Assembly (NCBI GenBank): GCA_045586925.1
Contig: JAZNBG010000005.1
Location: 1 to 64,000, forward strand
Length of the DNA stretch: 64,000 bases
From: SIG440 sp045586925
GTDB taxonomy: Bacteria; Bacillota; Clostridia; Monoglobales; Monoglobaceae
Reading direction: 5' to 3'
Of this stretch, positions 7,703 to 16,940 are shown in pieces. The position numbers and the translations under genes are program-made. The number at the start of each line of letters is the position of its first letter. Position 1 is the first letter of the stretch. The notes beneath the pieces are model-generated. The model was not told where the DNA came from, made no database searches, and saw nothing but the letters and a program-made list of their open reading frames with translations.

Positions 7703-8905
7703 TTATATAATTTTTTTAGCTTCAAGATAGAAGCGCTTTTCGTTAGCCTCGCCCATCGAGAATGTCTTTCGGGGCAAAGCACCGTCTACAATAACCGTTT
7801 CAAAAAGCTCGGATTTTTGAGGACAGGGAAGTAAAAATCCCACCGCATCATCACAATCAGAAAGCTGTCTTACCACGTCCTCGCCGTGTATGTAGTCAAG
7901 CTCGTACCCCATACTGTCAAGGAAGTTCTGCAGTGTTCCAACCGTAAGATTGGATGACGGATTGGTAACAAAAACACTTTCGGTATGCTCGCCCGAAACC
8001 AAAACTATTTCCTGAGCACCATCTGAGTCGGTGTCCGAAACCTGATAATACTCCGAAAGTGCTGACTTTACATCTGCCATACCTTTACCAAACACTACTC
8101 TGTGGATAGGCTCAAACTCAAGAGCCTCGTCGTGAATATTTTCAAGCTCCACAAGACAGAATCTTGCAGGATGATTTTTCTGTTCGTCCTCGGTAAGGGT
8201 CTTTTTAAGGTTATCCCAACAAGTTTTTGCGGTTGCCAAAGAATGATTTCCGTCGCCTACGGCAAACACCAGATTGTCAGGTGCGTTCTTTGCAAACTTG
8301 TCAATTCTGCCGATTACTGCATCCGCCTCGTCACCCTTTATATGCCAGCCAGCAATGTGACCGCCGCCTTCCATAAGGTCAAAGTCATAAAGAGGCTTTG
8401 TTTTTTCGATTCCGCCGATAATATAATCTGCTATATCATCAACAAGTACAATTGCGTGCGGAAGCTCAAGCGGAGCATTCTCACGAATTTTAACACGTGG
8501 TGGAATTCTTGAAAGAATTGTACCTTCTGTGGCACGAATTGCACTTTTAGAACCTTTTGAAAAGTCATATTCCTCCAAATCAATTGCGCCCACAACACCA
8601 CGACGGATTTTGCCGCTGTTCATTGTGCGTTCAACATAAATCAAACTGTCCTCAAGGGCAACAAAAATATCTCTTTCAAGGTATTCCTTCATAGAATCGT
8701 TAATAGCATTAATCCTTGCATCACCCTCCGACAAAAATGCTTCGGGATAAACAATGGTAAGGGTTGAAGGTGCATCACCTACAAAATTTTTAACTCTCTC
8801 CCAGTATTCGGGCTGAGCGGTATATTGATCGCAGGCAACCACGCTCCATTTTTCCATATCAATACATTCAGGCATCAAAATATCCGCCTTGTTAAAAATA
8901 CTCAT
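7703..8905 (-). CDS. DUF1015 family protein
   Basis: 400 residues. The start MSIFNKADILMPECIDMEKWSVVACDQYT and the later AVGDGNHSLATAKTCW are characteristic of DUF1015 (the GDGNHSLATA block is the most conserved part). As I recall, some archaeal and thermophile members have been reported as ATP-dependent serine kinases, but I cannot tell the activity here. It lies between metG and the MFS gene; a dispersed repeat separates it from metG. Confidence 0.85.
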   Translation of the reverse strand: MSIFNKADILMPECIDMEKWSVVACDQYTAQPEYWERVKNFVGDAPSTLTIVYPEAFLSEGDARINAINDSMKEYLERDIFVALEDSLIYVERTMNSGKIRRGVVGAIDLEEYDFSKGSKSAIRATEGTILSRIPPRVKIRENAPLELPHAIVLVDDIADYIIGGIEKTKPLYDFDLMEGGGHIAGWHIKGDEADAVIGRIDKFAKNAPDNLVFAVGDGNHSLATAKTCWDNLKKTLTEDEQKNHPARFCLVELENIHDEALEFEPIHRVVFGKGMADVKSALSEYYQVSDTDSDGAQEIVLVSGEHTESVFVTNPSSNLTVGTLQNFLDSMGYELDYIHGEDVVRQLSDCDDAVGFLLPCPQKSELFETVIVDGALPRKTFSMGEANEKRFYLEAKKII

Positions 8906-8937
8906 AATGTCCTCCTAATCTTTCGCATTACCCTGTG

Positions 8938-8989
8938 CCTCCCTTGTGTAAAGGGCGGTGTCAGTTGCTTGCAACTGACGGAGGGATTG
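8938..8989. repeat. Dispersed intergenic repeat, copy A
   Basis: CCTCCCTTGTGTAAAGGG(C)GG hairpin, then GTCAGTTGC/GCAACTGAC hairpin, then GGAGGGATTG. Same plan as the copy at 15439-15486 and related to 10970-11020. This two-hairpin repeat is common between genes in Clostridia genomes (from memory). Confidence 0.7.
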
Positions 8990-8992
8990 CCA

Positions 8993-10921
8993 CTATACAA
9001 TCTGTGCACCGCTCTGGATGCTTTCATCAACGGTAATCACATTCAGGTTGTCCTTGTATTCTGCACTTAAAATCATTCCGTTTGACTCTAAACCCATCAT
9101 CTTTCTTGGCGGGAAGTTTGCAACAAACAGAATATTTTTGCCAATCATATCCTCGGGTTTACAGAATTTTGCAACACCGGATAAAATCTGTCTTGTTTCG
9201 CTGCCTGTTTCTATTGTAAATCTAAGCAGCTTTGATGATTTGGGAACAGGCTCACATTCAAGCACCTTGCCCACACGAATATCAAGGTCAAGGAACTTTT
9301 CAAATTCGATATCAGCTTTGAATGGCTCGATTTCGATTGCAGGTGCTTTATTTGCTGCATTCTCTTCTTCGATTTCAGCAAGCTTCTTTTCTGCATCAAT
9401 TCTTGCAAACAGCATTGCCGCCTCGCCAACCTTCTGTCCTGCCTCTGCGGTGCCAAAATTCACCAATTCTTCGAGTGTGTATGCCTCTGCCCCAAGTGCC
9501 GCCGTCAGCTTTTCAGCGGTTTCGGGCATAAATGGTGCAAGGAGCGATGCAATCCAGCGAAGAGCCTCAACCAAATTATACATAACCGTCTTTAATGTGC
9601 CACGTTGCGCATCATCCTTGGCAAGTGCCCAGGGCATTGTTTCGTCAATATATTTGTTTGCACGGTTTGCAATTGTCCAAAGTGCCTCCAGAGCATCTGC
9701 TGTGCGGAATTCATCCATCAATGCCACAACGTCAGCCTTTGCCTTTTCAGCAACTGCCGAAAGTTCTGCATCAAAATCTGTTGCGGTTTCCTTATTGGGA
9801 ACAATTCCGTCAAAATATTTATTCACCATTGCAACTGTGCGGTTTGCAAGGTTGCCAAGTACATTTGCAAGGTCGGTATTATATGAATTTACAATCTTTT
9901 CATAGGTAATTGTGCCGTCCTGAGCATAGGGCATTTCACGAAGCAAATAATATCTAATCGCATCTGTGCCAAAGTGACGTACCAAATCGTCTGCATAAAT
10001 AACATTGCCTAAAGACTTGCTCATCTTATCCTCGCCGCTGAGAAGCCACGGATGACCAAACACCTTTTTAGGCAGCGGCTCGCCAAGAGCCATCAGGAAA
10101 ATTGGCCAGTAAATTGTATGGAATCGCAGGATATCCTTACCTATAATATGCACATCTGCAGGCCAGTATTTGTCATAAAGCTCGCCTTTGGAATCGGGGG
10201 TGTAGCCAAGTGCATTGATATAATTTGTAAGTGCATCAAGCCATACATAGATGGTGTGCTTGTCATCAAAGGTCACAGGGATGCCCCATTTGATACTTGT
10301 ACGTGACACGCACAAATCCTGAATACCGGGTTTGATAAAGTTGTTTATCATTTCCTTTTTTCTGGATTCGGGCTGAATGAAGTCGGGGTTCTCCTCGATA
10401 TGCTTTTCGAGTGCTGCCTGATATTTGCTCATTTTAAAGAAATATGCTTCCTCGTTGCCCTTGTGCACTTCACGGCCGCAATCGGGACACTTGCCGTCCA
10501 CAAGCTGAGTATCTGTCCAGAAGGATTCACAAGGGGTACAATACCAGCCTGTGTAGGAATCCTTGTAGATATCGCCCTGTTCATATAGCTTTTTGAAAAT
10601 CTTCTGCACGCTGTCAACGTGGTAGTCATCTGTTGTTCTGATAAATTTGTCGTATGATGAATTCATCAAATCCCAGATTGTGCGGATTTCGCCCGCAACG
10701 CCGTCAACATATTCCTGAGGTGAAATACCTGCCTCGTTTGCAAGCTGTTCAATTTTTTGACCATGCTCGTCTGTGCCTGTAAGGAAGAACACATCATAGC
10801 CCTCAAATCTTTTAAATCTGGCAATGGCATCCGCAAGTACAACCTCATAGGTGTTGCCGATGTGTGGCTTTCTTGAGGTATATGCAATAGCTGTTGTCAG
10901 ATAGAACTTTTTCTTATCCAT
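8993..10921 (-). CDS. metG: Methionyl-tRNA synthetase
   Basis: 642 residues from ATG 10921 (MDKKKFYLTTAIAYTS); an AAAGGA site precedes it. Class I signatures KPHIGNTY (HIGH) and EDKMSKSLG (KMSKS) are present, plus a zinc knuckle (CTPCESFW and CPDCGREV). The last 105 or so residues are a tRNA-binding EMAP/OB domain (FLDLDIRVGKVLECEPVP). It charges tRNA-Met in the cytoplasm. It sits between ruvB and DUF1015; a repeat element fills the gap to ruvB. No T-box leader is visible. Confidence 0.97.
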   Translation of the reverse strand: MDKKKFYLTTAIAYTSRKPHIGNTYEVVLADAIARFKRFEGYDVFFLTGTDEHGQKIEQLANEAGISPQEYVDGVAGEIRTIWDLMNSSYDKFIRTTDDYHVDSVQKIFKKLYEQGDIYKDSYTGWYCTPCESFWTDTQLVDGKCPDCGREVHKGNEEAYFFKMSKYQAALEKHIEENPDFIQPESRKKEMINNFIKPGIQDLCVSRTSIKWGIPVTFDDKHTIYVWLDALTNYINALGYTPDSKGELYDKYWPADVHIIGKDILRFHTIYWPIFLMALGEPLPKKVFGHPWLLSGEDKMSKSLGNVIYADDLVRHFGTDAIRYYLLREMPYAQDGTITYEKIVNSYNTDLANVLGNLANRTVAMVNKYFDGIVPNKETATDFDAELSAVAEKAKADVVALMDEFRTADALEALWTIANRANKYIDETMPWALAKDDAQRGTLKTVMYNLVEALRWIASLLAPFMPETAEKLTAALGAEAYTLEELVNFGTAEAGQKVGEAAMLFARIDAEKKLAEIEEENAANKAPAIEIEPFKADIEFEKFLDLDIRVGKVLECEPVPKSSKLLRFTIETGSETRQILSGVAKFCKPEDMIGKNILFVANFPPRKMMGLESNGMILSAEYKDNLNVITVDESIQSGAQIV

Positions 10922-10969
10922 TTTATACAACATCCTTTCAATATTTTTATCTTTAATTCTCACATTAGC

Positions 10970-11020
10970 CTTCCCCTTGAGGTGAAGGTGTCAAAACCCA
11001 CGGTTTTGACGGATGAGGTG
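10970..11020. repeat. Dispersed intergenic repeat, copy B (diverged)
   Basis: CCTTCCCCTTGAGGTGAAGG hairpin followed by GTCAAAACC/GGTTTTGAC hairpin and GGATGAGGTG. Same two-hairpin plan as copies A and C with different stem sequences, lying between metG and ruvB. Confidence 0.6.
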
Positions 11021-11023
11021 TTG

Positions 11024-12049
11024 TTATTCGTTGTTTTCGGTTCCTCTCGGCTCAAAGCCAAAATGCTCATAGGCAAGCCTTGTCACAACTCTGCCCCTTG
11101 GTGTCCGGTTTATAAAGCCAATCTGCATCAGATACGGCTCGTAAACATCCTCGATTGTTGTGCTTTCTTCGCCTACCGTTGCGGCAATTGTGTCAAGACC
11201 GACAGGGCCGCCGTCATAAAACTTTATCATCGCTTCAATCATCGTTTTGTCAATGGCATCAAGACCAAGCTTGTCAACCTCCAGCTTTTTTAATGCAAAG
11301 TCGGCAACCTGATCGGTTACTACACCGTTTGACTGAACCTCCGCAAAGTCACGGACACGTTTCAGCAAACGGTTTGCAATTCTTGGAGTGCCTCGCGAAC
11401 GTGAGGCAATCTCTACCGCTCCTTTTGGAGTAATTTCAATCCCCAAAATCCCTGCCGAACGTGAAATAATCATCTCTAAGTCTTCCTGACTGTACATTTC
11501 AAGTCTGGATATTACACCAAATCGGTCGCGTAATGGTGCTGTCAGTGCCCCCGCCTTGGTGGTTGCACCGATAAGTGTAAACTTTGGAAGGTCAAGGCGA
11601 ATCGAACGTGCCGAAGGGCCTTTTCCTATAATTATATCAAGTGCTCCGTCTTCCATTGCAGGATACAGAATTTCTTCGACACTGCGGTTAAGACGGTGAA
11701 TTTCGTCAATAAATAAAATGTCATTCTCCGAAAGATTGGTAAGGAGTGCCGCCAAATCGCCTTGCTTTTCAATTGCAGGGCCTGATGTAATACGGATGTT
11801 AACCCCCATCTCGTTGGCAATAATCCCCGCCAGAGTGGTTTTGCCCAAACCCGGAGGGCCATAAAGCAAAACGTGGTCCAAAGGCTCGCCCCTCTTTTTT
11901 GCCGCATCCATAAAGATTTTAAGATTTTCCTTTGCCTTTTTCTGACCTATATAATCAGAAAGCAGTTTTGGACGCAGGCTATATTCAATTTCATTGTCAC
12001 CGTGTATTTCGCCGGTGGTCACAATTCTGTTTTCGTTTTCAAAATCCAT
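11024..12049 (-). CDS. ruvB: Holliday junction branch migration helicase RuvB
   Basis: 341 residues. AAA+ ATPase with Walker A GPPGLGKTT, Walker B FIDEIH, sensor motif GATTKAG and arginine finger region APLRDRFG, followed by the C-terminal winged helix (GLDTIAATVGEE and GFINRTPRGRV). It drives branch migration with RuvA and hands junctions to RuvC. It follows ruvA with a 6-bp gap. Confidence 0.98.
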   Translation of the reverse strand: MDFENENRIVTTGEIHGDNEIEYSLRPKLLSDYIGQKKAKENLKIFMDAAKKRGEPLDHVLLYGPPGLGKTTLAGIIANEMGVNIRITSGPAIEKQGDLAALLTNLSENDILFIDEIHRLNRSVEEILYPAMEDGALDIIIGKGPSARSIRLDLPKFTLIGATTKAGALTAPLRDRFGVISRLEMYSQEDLEMIISRSAGILGIEITPKGAVEIASRSRGTPRIANRLLKRVRDFAEVQSNGVVTDQVADFALKKLEVDKLGLDAIDKTMIEAMIKFYDGGPVGLDTIAATVGEESTTIEDVYEPYLMQIGFINRTPRGRVVTRLAYEHFGFEPRGTENNE

Positions 12050-12055
12050 AAGGCG

Positions 12056-12661
12056 TTAACCTCTCATAAGTTTTTTAAGGGCTTCTTTTACAATATCTTC
12101 AACCGAGCCTGAAAGCCCCGATACAGCACGCTTTGCCTCCTGTGCAGAATAGCCAAGAACAACAAGGGCACTAACCGCTTCGTCTGCCTCTGTATCGCCG
12201 CCGTGGTATACATCGACGACTTCCTCTGTTGAGATATTTCCTATATCTACGCCCTTGAACTTGTCCTTAAGTTCAAGAACGATACGTTCTGCACCCTTGG
12301 CACCAAGTCCGGGAGTTTTACTTGCAATATATTTAAAGTCGTTTGTCACAACGCACAGGGCAAATTTAGATGGCGAAATGTTTGAAAGCAGAGCAATAGC
12401 AGTTTTTGCACCGACTCTTGACACCCCGATAATCATTTCAAAAAGGTTCAGCTCTTCCATTGTGGCAAAGCCGTAAAGGTCAAATATATCGGCAGATGCC
12501 TTGAAATTTGTATGGGTATAAAGCTTTGCGGAAGAACCAACCTCGCCAATAACTTCAAGGGTTTTTGTGCTTGCATAAAGACGATAGCCAATGCCATTGT
12601 TGTCAATAACCGCAAAGCTCTCGGTCTTTACGGCAACTGTGCCCGATATATAATAAAACAT
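12056..12661 (-). CDS. ruvA: Holliday junction DNA-binding protein RuvA
   Basis: 201 residues, full length for the family: N-terminal OB fold (MFYYISGTVAVK), two helix-hairpin-helix motifs (LNLFEMIIGVSRVGAKTA and TPGLGAKGAERIVLELKDK) and the C-terminal three-helix domain that contacts RuvB (EADEAVSALVVLGYS). It is co-directional with ruvB and ruvC, with a DUF4886 gene inserted between ruvC and ruvA. Confidence 0.97.
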   Translation of the reverse strand: MFYYISGTVAVKTESFAVIDNNGIGYRLYASTKTLEVIGEVGSSAKLYTHTNFKASADIFDLYGFATMEELNLFEMIIGVSRVGAKTAIALLSNISPSKFALCVVTNDFKYIASKTPGLGAKGAERIVLELKDKFKGVDIGNISTEEVVDVYHGGDTEADEAVSALVVLGYSAQEAKRAVSGLSGSVEDIVKEALKKLMRG

Positions 12662-12692
12662 AATTCCTCTACCTTTCAGAAAATACTATCTT

Positions 12693-13427
12693 TTAAATAT
12701 GATAAATCTCGCAAACTTCTGCAACACTCTTTTTTGCAATTTCAATTTCGCGTTCTGTGATTTCTTCATCAAAATCGCAGAATGTGTTATCTTTAATATC
12801 ATTTCCTGATAAAACTTTATACCAAATCAGTCCAAGTGCATATCTGCCAAGACCAAGGCTTGCATGGAATGTATCTCTGTGTACTTTCTCGATGCCGTTT
12901 GCAATTAACCTTTGAAAAACTTCGCCTGATGGTATAAGCAAATCTGCCTCAATTGCTTTAGCCGCCTTCTCATATGACTCTTTTATATCTTTAAACATAT
13001 CGGCGTGATTGCTGTAGCCCAGTTCGACATTCAGTCGTTGAGAGTCTTGTTCATAAGCCCAGGTCTGATGTATTGCAATTTTTGCTTTAGGTGCGCAAAG
13101 CCTTATATACTCAACTATCTTATCAAGGTATGGCTGATAGGTTTCATAATCAGGCGACTTGGAACTCACCTGCTGAACAGTCACAATATCCCAATCCCGA
13201 TTTAAAAGCGCCTCTTTTAATGAAACCTTAAAGCCCGTGCTGTGTCCGTTCACCTGAAGGTCGTATTTACATTGTTCGCTCAGCATATTTCTGTAATGAA
13301 GTGAAATGGGACAACCGCCTATATAAAGATTAAATGCACCAAGGCTGAATCCGTCGGCCCTTGCTATCTGATGTAAATATCTTTGAGCATCCTGTGAAAA
13401 GCTGTTTCCTATTGATAAAATATTCAT
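12693..13427 (-). CDS. DUF4886 SGNH-like hydrolase
   Basis: 244 residues from ATG 13427 (MNILSIGNSFSQDA), which is placed about 9 nt after AAAGGA; the ATG 12 bp upstream is too close to that site. GNSFSQDA corresponds to SGNH block I with Ser as nucleophile, and DTFHASLGLGRYALGL holds the terminal His. The DUF4886 family has an SGNH-type fold and likely acts as an esterase. Its place between ruvC and ruvA is unusual, as these genes are often adjacent; any link to recombination is not supported. Confidence 0.8.
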   Translation of the reverse strand: MNILSIGNSFSQDAQRYLHQIARADGFSLGAFNLYIGGCPISLHYRNMLSEQCKYDLQVNGHSTGFKVSLKEALLNRDWDIVTVQQVSSKSPDYETYQPYLDKIVEYIRLCAPKAKIAIHQTWAYEQDSQRLNVELGYSNHADMFKDIKESYEKAAKAIEADLLIPSGEVFQRLIANGIEKVHRDTFHASLGLGRYALGLIWYKVLSGNDIKDNTFCDFDEEITEREIEIAKKSVAEVCEIYHI

Positions 13428-13536
13428 TATTAAATACATCCTTTCTCGACATCACACACTTATGGGTCAGGTTAATCGCATATAAAATTATTATACCATC
13501 AATTTCCTTAAAATACAAGCCCGAAATACCATAATT

Positions 13537-14019
13537 TTACCACTTTGTCGCTCTGTATGAATGTGCATGGCAAATGGCAATAGCAAGGGCATCGGCAGTA
13601 TCATCAGGCTTGGGAACAGCATCTAAATTTAAAATTGCCTTCGTCATCTGCTGAACCTGAGCCTTTTCGGCACGGCCATAACCCACAACCGCCTGCTTTA
13701 CCTGAAGCGGAGTGTATTCATAAATCGGAACGCCACAATTCTTTGCCGCAAGAACAAGAACCCCCCTTGCCTGAGCAACATTGATAGCCGTCTTTTGGTT
13801 GCTGTTGAAAAACAGCTCTTCAATAGCCATTCCATCGGGCTTTGTTCTCTCAATTATTTCAACCGCCTCGTCATAAATTTTTTTAAGACGGTCAAACATA
13901 TCCTCGCCCGCCTCGGTGGTGATTGCTCCAAAATCCACAACCTTAAAACGGTTTCCCTCAAAATCAACAACCCCGACGCCCACAATTGCATAGCCGGGAT
14001 CAATACCTAAAATTCTCAT
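13537..14019 (-). CDS. ruvC: Holliday junction resolvase RuvC
   Basis: 160 residues from ATG 14019 (MRILGIDPGYAIVG), with GAAAGGG upstream; the longer in-frame extension to 14136 covers the ArgR boxes and has no ribosome site. The four acidic catalytic positions are visible: Asp in GIDPG, Glu in AIEELFF, and the Asp pair in PKPDDTADALA. It cuts Holliday junctions symmetrically. Divergent from argG. Confidence 0.96.
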   Translation of the reverse strand: MRILGIDPGYAIVGVGVVDFEGNRFKVVDFGAITTEAGEDMFDRLKKIYDEAVEIIERTKPDGMAIEELFFNSNQKTAINVAQARGVLVLAAKNCGVPIYEYTPLQVKQAVVGYGRAEKAQVQQMTKAILNLDAVPKPDDTADALAIAICHAHSYRATKW

Positions 14020-14062
14020 TTTTTGTTCCCTTTCAATAAAAATGCATATACATCGGGCATAT

Positions 14063-14099
14063 ATGCATAAAAATTCATTATTTTTGCATAAAAATGCAA
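14063..14099. promoter_or_regulatory. Two ArgR-type ARG boxes
   Basis: ATGCATAAAAATTCAT (14063-14078) and TTGCATAAAAATGCAA (14084-14099) closely match the ArgR/AhrC box pattern (CATGAATAAAAATTCA-like). Their centres are 21 bp apart, the spacing of paired boxes bound by an ArgR hexamer. They lie between ruvC and argG, 19 bp upstream of the argG -35. Confidence 0.75.
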
Positions 14100-14117
14100 A
14101 AATTTTTAAAAAAGGTG

Positions 14118-14146
14118 TTGCATTTTTCCATAACATACATTATAAT
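14118..14146 (+). promoter_or_regulatory. argG promoter
   Basis: -35 TTGCAT (14118-14123), 17-bp spacer, -10 TATAAT (14141-14146). The -10 overlaps the -10 of the opposing promoter. Confidence 0.75.
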
Positions 14147-14167
14147 ATAAAATGTTGAATAAAACAA
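14139..14167 (-). promoter_or_regulatory. Opposing promoter reading toward ruvC
   Basis: On the minus strand -35 TTGTTT (14162-14167), 17-bp spacer, -10 TATAAT (14139-14144). Transcripts would cross the ARG boxes before ruvC, so ArgR could also act as a roadblock. Confidence 0.55.
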
Positions 14168-14197
14168 GTATTTTTTAACCTAGCAGGAGGTAATATT

Positions 14198-15415
14198 ATG
14201 GCAAAAGATAAGGTAGTACTGGCGTACTCCGGCGGACTTGACACATCAATCATTATTCAGTGGCTTAAAGAAAATTATGACTATGATGTTGTTTGCGTTT
14301 GCGGTGACGTTGGTCAGGGTAAGGAAACAGACGGACTTGAAGAACGTGCAATACGTTCAGGTGCGCTTAAATGTTACATAGAGGATTTAAGAGAAGAATA
14401 TGTTAAAGACTACATCTTCCCCACTCTTAAATCAGGTGCAATGTACGAAGGCAAATACCTTCTTGGTACATCACACGCAAGACCAATCATTGCAAAAAGA
14501 CTGGTTGAAATCGCACAGAAGGAAGGCGCAGTTGCAATCTGCCACGGCGCAACCGGCAAGGGCAACGACCAGGTGCGTTTTGAGCTTGGTGTTAAGGCTC
14601 TTGACCCATCACTTAAAATTATCGCTCCCTGGAGAATCTGGGATATAAAATCAAGAGAAGACGCAGTTGATTATGCAAATGCGCACGGCATTGAAATCCC
14701 TGTTACAAAAAAGGACCTTTACTCACGTGACAGAAACATCTGGCACATCAGCCACGAAGGTATGGATTTGGAAGACCCATGGAACGAGCCTCAGCTTGAC
14801 AGCCTGCTTAAGCTTGGTGTATCACCTGAAGCCGCTCCTGATGAACCCACATATGTTGAAATCGAATTTGTTGCAGGCGAGCCTGTTGCAGTAAACGGCG
14901 AAAAGCTTTCACCTGTTGCATTGGTTGAAAAGCTTAACGAGCTTGGCGGCAAAAACGGCGTTGGTATTGCAGACATCGTTGAAGACCGTTTGGTTGGTAT
15001 GAAGTCAAGAGGCGTTTATGAAACTCCCGGCGGTACAATTCTTTACACCGCAATTCAGGAGCTTGAATATCTGTGCCTTGACCGTGACACTCAAGCATTC
15101 AAGAGAATGAGCCAAACTCAGTTCTCACAGCTTGTATACGACGGCAAGTGGTTTACACCACTCAGAGAGGCAATGTCAGCTATGTATGACGAAATGGACA
15201 AGTACGTTACAGGTACAGTACGCCTTAAGCTTTACAAGGGCAGCTGCACACCTGCAGGTGCAAAGTCAAAATACTCACTTTACAACGAGGATATCGCATC
15301 ATTCGGTGACAGCAAGGAGCTTTACAGCCACAAGGACAGCGAAGGCTTTATCAATCTTTATGGTCTGCCCCTTAAGGTACGTGCAATGATGAAAAAGAAG
15401 AATAACGAACAATAA
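14198..15415 (+). CDS. argG: Argininosuccinate synthase
   Basis: 405 residues, the usual bacterial length. The P-loop AYSGGLDTSI near residue 10 and conserved blocks GKGNDQVRFELG, DRNIWHISHEG and LYKGSCTPAGAKS are intact. It joins citrulline and aspartate using ATP in arginine synthesis. AGGAGG precedes the ATG. It is first of the argG-argH pair and is expected to be repressed by arginine through the ARG boxes upstream. Confidence 0.98.
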   Translation: MAKDKVVLAYSGGLDTSIIIQWLKENYDYDVVCVCGDVGQGKETDGLEERAIRSGALKCYIEDLREEYVKDYIFPTLKSGAMYEGKYLLGTSHARPIIAKRLVEIAQKEGAVAICHGATGKGNDQVRFELGVKALDPSLKIIAPWRIWDIKSREDAVDYANAHGIEIPVTKKDLYSRDRNIWHISHEGMDLEDPWNEPQLDSLLKLGVSPEAAPDEPTYVEIEFVAGEPVAVNGEKLSPVALVEKLNELGGKNGVGIADIVEDRLVGMKSRGVYETPGGTILYTAIQELEYLCLDRDTQAFKRMSQTQFSQLVYDGKWFTPLREAMSAMYDEMDKYVTGTVRLKLYKGSCTPAGAKSKYSLYNEDIASFGDSKELYSHKDSEGFINLYGLPLKVRAMMKKKNNEQ

Positions 15416-15438
15416 ATTTTTAAATCATATGAAACGAT

Positions 15439-15486
15439 GCCTCCCTTGTGTAAAGGGAGGTGGCTCAAAGAGCCGGAGGGATTGTT
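15439..15486. repeat. Dispersed intergenic repeat, copy C
   Basis: CCTCCCTT/AAGGGAGG hairpin, GGCTC/GAGCC hairpin, GGAGGGATTG. It lies between argG and argH and would be part of their shared transcript. Confidence 0.75.
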
Positions 15487-15562
15487 ACCTCTCTTTTTCG
15501 TGATAAGCTTTACAGGGGCATCCTTGATGCCCCTGAATTTCTGTATATAGGAGAAAACTATT

Positions 15563-16927
15563 ATGAAACTATGGGGTGGAAGATTTTCAAAATCCACAGA
15601 TGCGGCAGTTGACGATTTTAATTCATCAATCCGTTTTGACAGCCGTATGTACAAGCAGGACATCCGGGGCAGTCAGGCACACGCCGCTATGCTTGGCAAG
15701 CAAGGCATTATTCCGGAAGCAGATGCCAAGCTTATTGTAAAAACACTTGAAGAAATTCTTGCGGATATCGAGGCGGGCAAGGTGGAATTTACCATTGATG
15801 CCGAGGATATCCATATGAATATCGAAACAATTCTGATTTCACGCATAGGAGATGTGGGCAAACGCCTTCACACAGGCAGAAGCCGCAACGATCAGGTTGC
15901 ACTTGACAACAAGCTGTACCTTCGTGACGAGGCAGAAGAGTTAAAATCTATGCTTGAAAATCTGCAAAGCATCATTTTAAAGCTTGCAGAAGAAAACCTT
16001 GACACAATTATGCCCGGCTACACACATCTGCAAAAGGCACAGCCCATCACCTTTGCACATCACATTATGGCATATTATGAGATGTTCTCACGTGACCTTT
16101 CAAGGCTTAATGACTGGAAAAGACGTATGAACATTTTGCCCCTTGGCAGCGGGGCTTTAGCGGGTACAACCTATCCCCTTGACAGACCATTTGTGGCAGA
16201 AAAACTTGGTTTTGACGGAATTACTCAAAACAGTATCGACGGCGTTTCTGACCGTGACTTTGTTTGCGAGCTTGCGTTTGTGTTGTCAATGGTAATGGTT
16301 CACCTGAGCCGTTTCTCTGAGGAAATTATCCTTTGGAGTTCCAATGAATTTGGCTTTGTAACCTTAGACGATGCATACAGCACAGGCTCCAGCATAATGC
16401 CGCAAAAAAAGAACCCCGACATTGCCGAGCTTGCAAGAGGTAAGTCAGGCAGGGTATTTGGCTCACTTATGGGGCTTCTTACAATGCTTAAAGGTCTGCC
16501 CCTTGCATACAACAAGGATATGCAGGAGGATAAGGAGCAGATATTTGACGCACTTGACACCGTTAAGATGTGCCTGCCCGTATTTGGCGGAATGCTTGCC
16601 ACAATGAAGATAAACAAAGACGCAATGCTTGAAGGAGCGAAAGGCGGCTTTACAAATGCAACAGACGTTGCCGACTATCTTGTAAAAAAAGGTCTGCCCT
16701 TCCGTGATGCACACGCAGTTGTTGGCAGAATGGTTGCCTACTGCCTTGACACCAACAAGGTAATTGACGCACTTAGTATGGACGAATTTAAAGACTTTTC
16801 GCCACTTTTTGACGAGGATATTTATACAGCAATTTCACTTGAAACCTGTGTAAACCTCCGCAAAATCCCCGGCGGCCCCGCAATTGAAACTATGCGCGCC
16901 GTAATTGATGGATATAAAAATAAATAA
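15563..16927 (+). CDS. argH: Argininosuccinate lyase
   Basis: 454 residues. The fumarase/aspartase superfamily signature GSSIMPQKKNPD is intact, as are TGRSRNDQVALD and the HLQKAQPITF block with the catalytic His. It splits argininosuccinate into arginine and fumarate. It has its own ribosome site (GGAG, 15549-15552) 147 bp after argG with a repeat element between, and ends in a strong terminator. Confidence 0.98.
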   Translation: MKLWGGRFSKSTDAAVDDFNSSIRFDSRMYKQDIRGSQAHAAMLGKQGIIPEADAKLIVKTLEEILADIEAGKVEFTIDAEDIHMNIETILISRIGDVGKRLHTGRSRNDQVALDNKLYLRDEAEELKSMLENLQSIILKLAEENLDTIMPGYTHLQKAQPITFAHHIMAYYEMFSRDLSRLNDWKRRMNILPLGSGALAGTTYPLDRPFVAEKLGFDGITQNSIDGVSDRDFVCELAFVLSMVMVHLSRFSEEIILWSSNEFGFVTLDDAYSTGSSIMPQKKNPDIAELARGKSGRVFGSLMGLLTMLKGLPLAYNKDMQEDKEQIFDALDTVKMCLPVFGGMLATMKINKDAMLEGAKGGFTNATDVADYLVKKGLPFRDAHAVVGRMVAYCLDTNKVIDALSMDEFKDFSPLFDEDIYTAISLETCVNLRKIPGGPAIETMRAVIDGYKNK

Positions 16928-16940
16928 TCCCATTAATCAA

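Noticed and set aside
9018..9905. Long plus-strand ORF (295 codons) opposite metG
   Set aside because: It is a mirror of the metG codons: Ser- and Ala-rich, no ribosome site, no recognisable domain.
10922..11023. T-box leader for metG
   Set aside because: The gap is filled by the dispersed repeat; no T-box sequence or antiterminator is visible.
14084..14099. AAAAATGCAA in ARG box 2 as a third copy of the structured RNA loop
   Set aside because: No surrounding long stem or matching tail; it fits an ARG box instead.
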